Of a stretch of 64,000 nucleotides of DNA, positions 54,736 to 62,715 are shown piece by piece. The DNA comes from an uncultured Eisenbergiella sp. (lineage in GTDB: Bacteria > Bacillota > Clostridia > Lachnospirales > Lachnospiraceae): NCBI GenBank assembly GCA_947626995.1, contig CANQUI010000002.1, forward strand, positions 1 through 64,000, in the 5' to 3' direction. The notes below the pieces were generated by a model. The model was not told where the DNA came from. It saw only the letters and a program-made list of their open reading frames with translations, and searched no databases. Made by a program: the position numbers and the translations under genes. Numbering within the stretch: the first letter of the stretch is position 1; the number at the start of each line of letters is the position of its first letter.

Positions 54736-56020
54736 TCTTGCAGAGCAGATCCGTGAACTTGCCGTATTTGCGATAGAACAGATTGAACAGAAGATACGGC
54801 GCGCGCTGCTGTCTGCTTTCCGGCATACGGCGGAGGATGTTTTTCAGACGATAGGTCTGCCGGTAGACGCGCAGATATCCGCGGTACAGTTCCTTTTCCG
54901 TCATGTGGAGCGGACGAAATACCACGTTTGCCGTGTTGTAAAGGGAGAGGTCTTCCGTTGTGATGCGGCCCTGATTTTTCATGCGTTCATAGAGCGCCGT
55001 ACCCGGATACGGAGTCAGAATGTGCGATGTCACCGTTTCGATCTTATTTCGGACGATCCAATCCAGCGTGGCGTCAAAGGTCTCCGGGGTGTCTCCGTCA
55101 AGGCCGAATACGAAGCTTGCGTTGATCATGATGCCCCGGTCGTGTATGGCTTTGACGGCGCGGTCGTAATCGGCGGCGCTGTTTTGGATCTTGTGGACGC
55201 CGTCGATGGAGCCGGGATTGATGCTTTCAAAGCCGATGAACAGGCTCTGACAGCCGCTTTCTTTCATGAGATCCAGAAGCTGCAAATCGTTGGCGGCGTT
55301 TAGGGATACCGCCGCGTTCCATTTCAGTTTCATGGGTTTGATGACGTTGAGAAATGCCTTGGTCCAGTCGGGGTTGCCGGCAAAATTGTCGTCGATGAAC
55401 ATGATGTGCCGGGACCCCACCGCCCGGATATCCGCAAGCACGTCTTCGATGCTGCGGTTCACATAGTCCCGCTGCGTGGCGCTGTTATAGCAGAAATCGC
55501 AGCGAAAAGGGCAGCCGCGGCTGGTATGTACCACATTGCAGTAGAGATATTTTTTGCGGTCGATAAAATCGTACGCCGGGGAGACGATCTGATCGCTTTT
55601 AAGCTTTCCTGCGCAGCGGTAGACTTTTTTGAGCGTCCCGGCCTGATAATCCGCAAGAATATCATACCAGGTCCCTTCGGCCGCGCCAATGCTGATTGCG
55701 TCAAAGCAGTCCGGAGGCAGGGTTTGAAACGCGGTGGTGATGTGGATACCGCCGGCAACCACAGGGATGCCGCGCTTCCGAAACCGGGCGGCGATTTCTG
55801 CCGCGCGCGGGAACGTGTCCACCGTGACGGAGATCCCGACGAGATCCGGATGATCGTCATAGCAGATGGGCTGGATGTTTTCATTTTCCAGCACGACGCA
55901 GTGTTCCTTCCGAAACATATTGACGATGGTTAAAAGGCCCAAAGGCGGCGCCATATGGATTTTCAGGTCGGTGTCCATCGGCCTTTTTTTCATTTTCGGC
56001 TGAATCAGTTTGAGATACAT
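54626..56020 (-). CDS. B12-binding-type radical SAM enzyme
   Basis: 464 residues. N-terminal cobalamin-binding-like Rossmann domain (APPLGLLTIVNMF, PDLVGISVTVDT, PVVAGGIHITTAF) and a radical SAM core with CPFRCDFC (CxxxCxxC) in the block VVHTSRGCPFRCDFCYNS. Then FIDDNFAGNP, FIGFESINPGSIDGVHK and HILTPYPGTALYERMK, as in the large class-B methyltransferase-like group. The C-terminal 90 residues are basic and helical. A TTGACG/TATACT promoter at 56080-56052 supports the start at 56020. Its C-terminal end overlaps the facing peptide gene. Substrate unknown. Confidence 0.85.
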   Translation of the reverse strand: MYLKLIQPKMKKRPMDTDLKIHMAPPLGLLTIVNMFRKEHCVVLENENIQPICYDDHPDLVGISVTVDTFPRAAEIAARFRKRGIPVVAGGIHITTAFQTLPPDCFDAISIGAAEGTWYDILADYQAGTLKKVYRCAGKLKSDQIVSPAYDFIDRKKYLYCNVVHTSRGCPFRCDFCYNSATQRDYVNRSIEDVLADIRAVGSRHIMFIDDNFAGNPDWTKAFLNVIKPMKLKWNAAVSLNAANDLQLLDLMKESGCQSLFIGFESINPGSIDGVHKIQNSAADYDRAVKAIHDRGIMINASFVFGLDGDTPETFDATLDWIVRNKIETVTSHILTPYPGTALYERMKNQGRITTEDLSLYNTANVVFRPLHMTEKELYRGYLRVYRQTYRLKNILRRMPESRQQRAPYLLFNLFYRKYGKFTDLLCKIMTYRRIGAIAQFAAHYLKPKRLTGADAPNSSTTKQ

Positions 56021-56051
56021 TTTTTTCTTCTTTCGGACTTCTTTTTGCGGC

Positions 56052-56080
56052 AGTATAGCATGTCGGTCCTCTCCCGTCAA
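56052..56080 (-). promoter_or_regulatory. Promoter of the radical SAM gene
   Basis: Minus strand: TTGACG (56080-56075), spacer 17, TATACT (56057-56052). Confidence 0.7.
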
Positions 56081-56123
56081 GGAGACGGAGGTTCTTTTTT
56101 TGAAAAATAATACGCAAAATGAA

Positions 56124-56152
56124 TTGACAATACGCGTAAAGAAAAATAAAAT
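56124..56152 (+). promoter_or_regulatory. Promoter of the 56195 lipoprotein with an operator-like site
   Basis: TTGACA at 56124-56129, spacer 17, TAAAAT at 56147-56152. ATACGCGTAA at 56130-56139 sits right after the -35, as in the 52819 promoter. Confidence 0.7.
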
Positions 56153-56194
56153 AGAAAAGGGTTGTTTTCAGAAAAGCATATACGGAGGAAAAAA

Positions 56195-56596
56195 ATGAAA
56201 AAGTATATGTTCGCGCTCATGGTTGTGGCGCTGATGGCCGGATGCGCGCCAAAAGAGGAAAAAGAGACGCAGGATCCCACCGCCGTGGAGGTTATGGCGA
56301 CGCCGGTCCTTTCGGAAGAAAGTACGCAAATCGAGGAGGAGACCGGGACGGAGACGGAAACCGAAACTGAAACAGAGACCGAGACCGAAACCGAAACGCC
56401 GGACGGCGGTCAGGACAGGGCGCGGGCGCAGGCAATCGCGGAGGCCGAGGCCGCCGCGGCGGCAGCCTCGGCCTCCGCCCAGGAGGATACGGCGGTAACG
56501 GAGGTCAGCCGCACCTATATTGAGGATTGCGGGATGGACAGCGGTTACTGGGAGGTCCGCTATTCCGATGGGCATGTGGAATATTTGGAGGATTAA
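56195..56596 (+). CDS. Small Thr-Glu repeat lipoprotein
   Basis: 133 residues. Lipoprotein signal with VALMAGC lipobox (Cys17), a Thr-Glu repeat tract (TETETETE), an Ala/Glu-rich helical segment, and a conserved-looking end CGMDSGYWEVRYSDGHVEYLED. The repeat is coded by alternating ACG/ACC/GAA/GAG triplets, so length may vary among strains by slippage. ATG 56195 follows ACGGAGGAAAAAA. It is the first gene ahead of the wall-modification cluster and shares its promoter style with the 52958 lipoprotein. Confidence 0.75.
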   Translation: MKKYMFALMVVALMAGCAPKEEKETQDPTAVEVMATPVLSEESTQIEEETGTETETETETETETETETPDGGQDRARAQAIAEAEAAAAAASASAQEDTAVTEVSRTYIEDCGMDSGYWEVRYSDGHVEYLED

Positions 56597-56613
56597 GTTA
56601 GGAGAGCAGAAAT

Positions 56614-59043
56614 TTGAAACGCAGCAGGAGAAGACGGCGTGACTACGGACTGGTGAGATACTATCCCATCAGTTACGGCAGGATCAATGACGTCAGGACA
56701 AGAAAGGGCAGGAAATCCCGGCGCGAGAGATCCTCCGCTTTTTTCGGCGCCTTTTTTGCAGCCATGGTCCTGTCGCTGATTGTAGCCATCGCAGCCATTT
56801 TATATATGGGAATGATCCGGCCGAAATTCGGCGACGGCGCCATCGAGATCAGTCTGGGAGACGGAGTGGTGGAGCTGACCTGGCCGGCTATGCGGGAAAC
56901 GGACCGATGCCGGGTGTATTGTTATGAAGCGGCGCAGAACCGTTATGTCTGGTACGGAGAATATGGGCAGGAAAAAATCGTGCTGCCGGATCCCGGAACG
57001 CAGGAAGAGCTGACGTATAAGCTCCAGGTCGTGCGGGAGACGTCCTTTCTGGGATTCTCCCACGTTTTGCAGGGGGAAAAGAAAAAGCTTTCCCTGGACA
57101 AAGGCGTCGTGGCGCGGCCGGTGCTGACGGAGAGCGTCAATGTCGGCCAGCGGATTTTTTCCGTACGCTGGCCGGTCAGGGCGGCAAACGAATACGAAGT
57201 ATTTTTGACGGATCAAAACGAAGACTGGCAGCTTTACGAAACAACGGTGGCAGGAGGCGTCGATCTGGATTTTATGCGGGACATGCAGGTGCCGCAGAGG
57301 GATCAGCCGATCCGGCTGGCGGTGCGGGCAAAGCGGGAAGGCGACGGGTATGTGATGTACAGCGCGCTGTCCGATCCCGCCTATATCGACCGCAGTAAGC
57401 TGATGGAAGGAAACCTCGGGATCACCTGGGCCAGGACGGACGTCTGTCAGTATATTCTCCGGTGGGAGGCCGGAAAGGGCAGATATTACGAAATTCAGCA
57501 GTGGTCTCAAAAGACCGGAGAGTGGGAGACGAAGGAAACGCGCGACCGAAACAGCGGTCTGTCCTATGAAACCGGGCGGCTGCCCTCCGGGACGGAAGTG
57601 CGGTTTCGCATCGTCACCTATAACAACGAGACGGAGCGCTTAAGCGGCGCTTATGTGGACGATCCGACGGAGGTCAGTTTCCGCACGGAATATTCACCGC
57701 TTTACTGTACCATCTGGCCGCTGGTGGATCTGACCCTTCAGGAAAGCGCCCAGGGAGGGGCGGCCATGGGACAGGTGCCCGCCGGGACCCCGCTGTGCGT
57801 GCTGGGAGAAAGCGACGGACAGTTTCGTGTCCGTTACCGGGATCAGTACGGCTATCTCGACTCCCGGTACTGTATGATCAATCTGCCGGATTATATCGGA
57901 AATCTGTGCGCTTATGATATTACCAACAGCTACGCGTCCCTCTTCCGGGTGCACGGCTACGACATTCCCGGGATCACCGGCACGGTTGTCAAAGGATATG
58001 AAGGGATCTGTCTGGACGAAAAGGATTTCCTGGTGCCCTATCTGTACCCGTGCACAAAGAAGCTGATCCAGGCGGCGGAGGCGGTGCGCGAGGACGGTTA
58101 TTACCTGCGCATTTACGACGCGTTTCGACCCAACGAGGCGACCCGGTATTTATACGACACCATGGAGCGCCTTATGGATCTGCCTTTGCCGGAACGATCG
58201 GAGACGGACTGGGCGGACGACGGAACAAGGGTTTGGAACGGGGAGCTTTACGGCGGACTGAAACCGGAGGCGCTTTCCCGTCTGGAAGCGATGTCGGCGG
58301 ATCAGCTGCAGGTCATGGGGCTTTCCCAGAGCAGCGTCGCAGCTTTGGGCGGGCTTTCTCCGCAGGCGCTTTTGCAGATCAAAAATCTGTCGGAAGGGGC
58401 GCTTGCCGTTTTCGCTTCGCTGCCGGGCGAACAGCTTACGGCGGCGCAGGCCGATCCCAACACGGCGGCGCAGCTTGGGCTCGCGCAGCTTCTGGGCACG
58501 CTGTCTTTCGAGGAAATTTCTGTTTTACGGGGCCTGCCGGGGGGAGAGCTTACCGCATTTTGGCGATATCTGACGCAGAATATGCAAAGCTACGACAAGG
58601 AGATGACAAACGGGTCGTATCACCTGGGAAGCTTTCTGGCGGCGGAGACGTCGGCCCACAATCGGGGCATCGCGGTGGATCTGACGCTGGAACGGCTGGA
58701 CGGAAAAGGCGCGGTGCAAATGCAGACCTCGATGCACGATTTAAGCTGGAATTCCGCTCTGACGCAAAATAACGCCAACGCGGATCTGCTGGCGCAGTAC
58801 ATGAAGAACGCCGGCTTTCACGATCTGATTTCGGAGTGGTGGCATTTCCAGGACGACGAGACAAGAAACGAAATCGGCCTGAATTCCTATCTGACCCTGG
58901 GCGTAGAGGTGACAGGATGGAAAAAGGACGATCAGGGCTGGAAATACCGGCAGGCGGACGGCAGCTATTATCAGAACTGCACCGTTGAGATCGACGGCGC
59001 AAACTATACGTTTGATGAGAACGGATACGGGAGGGAAGAGTGA
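56614..59043 (+). CDS. Large membrane-anchored VanX-like D-Ala-D-Ala peptidase with FnIII-like, SH3-like and wall-binding domains
   Basis: 809 residues. A basic head and one span (about 45-66, AAMVLSLIVAIAAILYMGMI), then FnIII-like beta domains to about 370, an SH3-like segment (TIWPLVDLTLQESAQGG, about 370-430), and a catalytic domain of the VanX/DdpX M15 family: Arg505 in IYDAFRPNEA, zinc ligands His682 and Asp689 in SAHNRGIAVDLTL, Glu741 and His744 in SEWWHF. Between Arg505 and His682 lies an insertion of about 130 residues made of Leu-rich short helices (LSPQALLQIKNLSEGALAVF), which VanX lacks. A wall-binding repeat ends the protein. A paralog begins at 62712. It should trim D-Ala-D-Ala from wall precursors or peptides outside the membrane; vancomycin resistance is not implied. 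Confidence 0.82.
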   Translation: MKRSRRRRRDYGLVRYYPISYGRINDVRTRKGRKSRRERSSAFFGAFFAAMVLSLIVAIAAILYMGMIRPKFGDGAIEISLGDGVVELTWPAMRETDRCRVYCYEAAQNRYVWYGEYGQEKIVLPDPGTQEELTYKLQVVRETSFLGFSHVLQGEKKKLSLDKGVVARPVLTESVNVGQRIFSVRWPVRAANEYEVFLTDQNEDWQLYETTVAGGVDLDFMRDMQVPQRDQPIRLAVRAKREGDGYVMYSALSDPAYIDRSKLMEGNLGITWARTDVCQYILRWEAGKGRYYEIQQWSQKTGEWETKETRDRNSGLSYETGRLPSGTEVRFRIVTYNNETERLSGAYVDDPTEVSFRTEYSPLYCTIWPLVDLTLQESAQGGAAMGQVPAGTPLCVLGESDGQFRVRYRDQYGYLDSRYCMINLPDYIGNLCAYDITNSYASLFRVHGYDIPGITGTVVKGYEGICLDEKDFLVPYLYPCTKKLIQAAEAVREDGYYLRIYDAFRPNEATRYLYDTMERLMDLPLPERSETDWADDGTRVWNGELYGGLKPEALSRLEAMSADQLQVMGLSQSSVAALGGLSPQALLQIKNLSEGALAVFASLPGEQLTAAQADPNTAAQLGLAQLLGTLSFEEISVLRGLPGGELTAFWRYLTQNMQSYDKEMTNGSYHLGSFLAAETSAHNRGIAVDLTLERLDGKGAVQMQTSMHDLSWNSALTQNNANADLLAQYMKNAGFHDLISEWWHFQDDETRNEIGLNSYLTLGVEVTGWKKDDQGWKYRQADGSYYQNCTVEIDGANYTFDENGYGREE

Positions 59044-59044
59044 G

Positions 59045-59881
59045 ATGCAAAAAGGAACGTGGGGGATTTTCGCGGCGGTTTTTCTGCTTTTGGGATGCGG
59101 GATGACAGCGCGGGCCCAAGAGGCAGGCGTTTATGGTTTCCTGCAGACTCCGGACGGCGTGATGTGGCAAAATGCCGACGGCAGCCTGGCGAAGGATTGC
59201 TGGGTCGGCGTGGGGGAGAAAATCTGGCATTTGGATTCAAACGGATATGTACAGGTGGGTCTGACCGAAGCGGACGGGGACTTTTATTATCTGACGCCGG
59301 AAGGAATCCTGACGACGGGATGGCTTACAATCGGAGACGGGATCTATTTTTTTGACGCGGACGGAAAGATGGCAAAAAATACACAGATCGAGGGATTTGT
59401 GATCGGGCCGGACGGCCGGGTATCCGGCGTGTCTGCGCTGGCGCAGCTGGTCAGCCGCACTGTGGCCTCCGTCACCACGCCGGAGATGACCGGGGCGCAG
59501 AAGCTGAGAGCCTGTTATGAGTATGTGCTGGATTTTACCAGCTATCAAAGAAGCTATGAGACGCCGTCGGGAGACTGGGTGGGGCCCTATGCGGCCGAAC
59601 TACTCACCACGGGAAAGGGAAACTGTTATCGGTATGCGGCGGCGTTTGCCTGTCTGGCAAAGGGGATCGGATATGAAGCGCGGGTGGCCACCGGGCAGAT
59701 CAAGGCGGCGAGAGGCGGCGTGACGCCCCACGGCTGGACGGAGGTGAAGATAGACGGGGAATGGTATCTTTTTGACCCGGATATGGAAGACGCCAAGAAG
59801 TGGGATTTTTACAAAAAGACGTACGACGGTTACCCGGTAAAGCCGCTGGAAAAACAGGCGGAATGGGCAGTCGTTTTTTAA
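59045..59881 (+). CDS. Secreted transglutaminase-like protein with wall-binding repeats (copy 2)
   Basis: 278 residues, paralog of the gene at 51241. Signal region MQKGTWGIFAAVFLLLGC, either a lipobox Cys or a signal peptidase site at ARAQE; then wall-binding repeats (MWQNADGSLAKDCWVGVG, WHLDSNGYVQVGLTEADG, YFFDADGKM) and a transglutaminase-like domain with Cys in GKGNCYRYAAAF, His in VTPHGWTEV and Asp in LFDPDMED. It starts right after the VanX-like stop (ATGs at 59045; the frame from 58985 overlaps it). Confidence 0.85.
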   Translation: MQKGTWGIFAAVFLLLGCGMTARAQEAGVYGFLQTPDGVMWQNADGSLAKDCWVGVGEKIWHLDSNGYVQVGLTEADGDFYYLTPEGILTTGWLTIGDGIYFFDADGKMAKNTQIEGFVIGPDGRVSGVSALAQLVSRTVASVTTPEMTGAQKLRACYEYVLDFTSYQRSYETPSGDWVGPYAAELLTTGKGNCYRYAAAFACLAKGIGYEARVATGQIKAARGGVTPHGWTEVKIDGEWYLFDPDMEDAKKWDFYKKTYDGYPVKPLEKQAEWAVVF

Positions 59882-59896
59882 AGGAGCGGGGAAAAT

Positions 59897-61291
59897 ATGG
59901 CCTTTAGTTCAATGCCTTTTTTATGCGTTTTTTTGCCGGTGGTTTTTTTGCTGTATTGTCTGATGCCGAATTTGCGGGCCAAAAACGCTCTTTTGACGGT
60001 GGTAAGCCTTTTGTTTTACGCCTACGGGGAGCCGGTCTATGTGTTTTTGATGCTGGCCTGCGTCCTGTTCAATTATCTGGCGGCGCGCTCTTTTTTGGGA
60101 AAATCGGAGCGATGCAAAAAGGGGATCCTGGCGGCGGCGGTGGCGCTGAATCTGTCCATGCTGGCCGTATACAAATACGCGGGCATGTTCGTGGAGACAT
60201 TTTGCGCCCTGACGGGGCTTTTGGTCCCTGTCCCGGCCATCCGGCTGCCCATCGGCATCTCTTTTTTCACCTTTCAGGCCCTTTCCTATGTGGTGGACGT
60301 GTACCGGGGGAAGGTGACCGTGGAAAAACGGTTCTGGAAGGTGCTTTTGTACATTTCCTTTTTTCCCCAGCTCATCGCCGGGCCCATCGTCAAGTATGCC
60401 GATGTGGAAAAACAGATCGATCAGCGGTCCGTTACGCCAAAGGACGCGGCGTACGGACTGCGGCGTTTTATCGTCGGCCTGTCCAAAAAGGTGCTGCTTT
60501 CCAATACCATGGGGGCCGTGGCGGATTATGTGTTTGCCCTGCCGCCGCAGGAGATCGGCATGGTCACCGCCTGGACGGGAGCGGTGGCCTATCTGTTCCA
60601 GATCTATTTTGATTTCGGCGGCTACAGCGATATGGCCATCGGCCTGGGCCGGATGTTCGGGTTTCATTTCCGGGAGAATTTCCGGTACCCCTATATCGCG
60701 GCCAGTATGCAGGATTTCTGGAGGCGGTGGCATATTTCCCTGACGGACTGGTTCCGGGAGTATCTCTATATTCCGCTGGGAGGAAACCGGAAGGGAAAAA
60801 ACCGGACGTGGATCAACAGACTGATCGTCTTTTTTTGCACGGGGCTGTGGCACGGCGCCAACTGGACCTTCGTTCTCTGGGGCTTATTTCACGGTCTGTT
60901 TCTGACGCTGGAAACGATTTTTCCCAAACGGCCCCAAAAAGGAAAATGGGTGGGCCATCTTTATGTGCTGCTGGTGGTGTGCGTCGGCTTTGTGCTGTTT
61001 CGCGCCGACAACATGGGACAGGCATGGGGGATGCTGACGGCGATGTTTGCGGGAGCCGGCTGGACAAAGCAGGTGGCGGTATCCACCGCCCCCATTTTTC
61101 ACAGACTGTTTTTTGTGACGCTGGCAGCCTGTCTGGTATGCGCGACGCCGCTGGCCCAAAGAATTACGCAGCGATGGAAAAGCCGGTTTCGGGAACCGGC
61201 GCTGTATGCGGCCTCCCTGGCGCTTCTTGCCTTGTGTCTTTTGAGTCTGTCGGGGGGAACCTACAATCCGTTTATTTATTTTAGATTCTGA
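59897..61291 (+). CDS. MBOAT-family membrane O-acyltransferase
   Basis: 464 residues, many membrane spans. AlgI/DltB/PatA-type features: SFFTFQALSYVVDVYRGK, FFPQLIAGPIVKYADVE, WHISLTDWFREYLYIPLGGN and the catalytic His319 in TGLWHGANWTFVLWGLFHG. It moves acyl groups, typically acetyl from an inner-face donor, across the membrane for transfer to a wall polymer or polysaccharide. The AlgX/DHHW gene 11 bases downstream is the usual partner. Acceptor unknown. Confidence 0.93.
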   Translation: MAFSSMPFLCVFLPVVFLLYCLMPNLRAKNALLTVVSLLFYAYGEPVYVFLMLACVLFNYLAARSFLGKSERCKKGILAAAVALNLSMLAVYKYAGMFVETFCALTGLLVPVPAIRLPIGISFFTFQALSYVVDVYRGKVTVEKRFWKVLLYISFFPQLIAGPIVKYADVEKQIDQRSVTPKDAAYGLRRFIVGLSKKVLLSNTMGAVADYVFALPPQEIGMVTAWTGAVAYLFQIYFDFGGYSDMAIGLGRMFGFHFRENFRYPYIAASMQDFWRRWHISLTDWFREYLYIPLGGNRKGKNRTWINRLIVFFCTGLWHGANWTFVLWGLFHGLFLTLETIFPKRPQKGKWVGHLYVLLVVCVGFVLFRADNMGQAWGMLTAMFAGAGWTKQVAVSTAPIFHRLFFVTLAACLVCATPLAQRITQRWKSRFREPALYAASLALLALCLLSLSGGTYNPFIYFRF

Positions 61292-61302
61292 GGGGCGAAA
61301 AA

Positions 61303-62715
61303 ATGAAAAAAAAGGCGTATCTGCTGTATTGCACACTGGTTTTGCTGGCCTGCCTGATCCCGTTTTTGGGGATGGCGGTGCGGCCCACGATGCAGACCAC
61401 GGAAAATACCACATTGGCGGCATGGCCGAAACTGAGGACGGATGCCGGGCTCAACCTTTCCTTTTTACAGGAGGCAGGGGCGTATTTTACCGACCATTTT
61501 GCGTTCCGGCAGGAGCTGGTGGCCGCAAACGCCAGGATCCGGGGGGATTTGTTTGCCGTTTCGGCGTCGGACAGCGTGATTGTGGGGAAAAACGGATGGC
61601 TGTATTACGAGGCCACGCTGGACGATTTTCAGCATAACCACGCCCTGTCTGACCGGATGCTGTTTAATATCGCCCATAATCTTTCTCTGATGCAGGAATA
61701 CGCCGAAAGCCTGGGAGAGACCTTTGTATTTGCGGTGGCGCCCAATAAGAATACCCTTTACGGCGAAAATATGCCGGACCGGTACCGGTATCAGGTGGAG
61801 GAAAAAAGCGACCTGCAGCGGCTTTCTGCCTGGCTGGAGCGAGAGGGCGTTTCTTACGTGGATCTGTACGGACTGTTTCGCGACCGGCAGGAGGTGCTGT
61901 ATTACGCCCGGGATTCCCACTGGAATCAAAAGGGGGCTACGCTGGTTTATCAGGCGCTGCTGGACGCCTGTGGGGTGGAACATGAAACCTACGACAGCCT
62001 TCCGTATGTGACCGCGAAAGATTATTACGGGGATCTGAACCGGATGCTGTATTCTGTAGGGGCGCGGCCGGAGGAGGAGATCCGTTATCAGAAGGAGTTC
62101 ACCTATTCCTACGTCACGGGCGACGACGTGGAGGATACCTATATTCAGACCTTCTGCGACCAGGGCAAAAAGAATCTGCTGATGTATCGGGATTCGTTCG
62201 GGAATTCCCTGCTGCCGTATTTTGCCCAGACCTTTTATAACGCCACTTTTTCCAAGCAGGTGCCCTATCCGATGACAGATCTGGTCACCGCGCGTCCGGA
62301 CGTGGTGATTTTGGAGAAGGTGGAGCGGCATCTGCCCACGCTGGGAACCGTGGCGCCCCTGATGAGCGGGCCCCGGCGCCGGCCTGGGACAAAACAGGAA
62401 CGGGCAGAGGGCGATACCTGTCTGACGGTAAGAAAGTCGGGAAGCTACTGGGCGTTTGAAGGAATTGCGGACGAACGTCTGATGGAGACGGACGGAACAA
62501 TCCGAATCGAAGTAAACGACGGCAGCCAAACGGCGGTTTACGAGGCGTTTTGCGTGCAAAGGACCAGCGGGGAAAAGGTCAGCGATTACGGGTTTGTGCT
62601 GTACCTGTCGGAAATTTTGCTGGAAGGAGAGCAGTTTGACGTGAAGGTTTTGACGCAAAACGGAGAAAAAGAGCGGATCCTGTGGGAAGGACAGCCGGAA
62701 AGGGTGCAGGAATGA
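61303..62715 (+). CDS. DHHW/AlgX-like SGNH-type acyltransfer partner
   Basis: 470 residues. N-terminal signal anchor (YLLYCTLVLLACLIPFLGMAV), then an AlgJ/AlgX-like domain: FLQEAGAYFTDHFAFRQ (DHHW-like; D-H-F-A-F here), VGKNGWLYYEATLDDFQ, FAVAPNKNTLYGENMP, and YARDSHWNQKGATLVYQALL with the catalytic Asp-x-x-His. RDSFGNSLLPYF supplies the SGNH serine region. A C-terminal beta region of about 120 residues follows. It probably completes acyl transfer outside the cell with the MBOAT protein. Its stop overlaps the next start. Confidence 0.9.
   Translation: MKKKAYLLYCTLVLLACLIPFLGMAVRPTMQTTENTTLAAWPKLRTDAGLNLSFLQEAGAYFTDHFAFRQELVAANARIRGDLFAVSASDSVIVGKNGWLYYEATLDDFQHNHALSDRMLFNIAHNLSLMQEYAESLGETFVFAVAPNKNTLYGENMPDRYRYQVEEKSDLQRLSAWLEREGVSYVDLYGLFRDRQEVLYYARDSHWNQKGATLVYQALLDACGVEHETYDSLPYVTAKDYYGDLNRMLYSVGARPEEEIRYQKEFTYSYVTGDDVEDTYIQTFCDQGKKNLLMYRDSFGNSLLPYFAQTFYNATFSKQVPYPMTDLVTARPDVVILEKVERHLPTLGTVAPLMSGPRRRPGTKQERAEGDTCLTVRKSGSYWAFEGIADERLMETDGTIRIEVNDGSQTAVYEAFCVQRTSGEKVSDYGFVLYLSEILLEGEQFDVKVLTQNGEKERILWEGQPERVQE

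Noticed and set aside
56614..59043. Vancomycin resistance (VanX)
   Set aside because: No vanH, vanA or vanS/R genes are present, and the protein is a large membrane-anchored wall enzyme.
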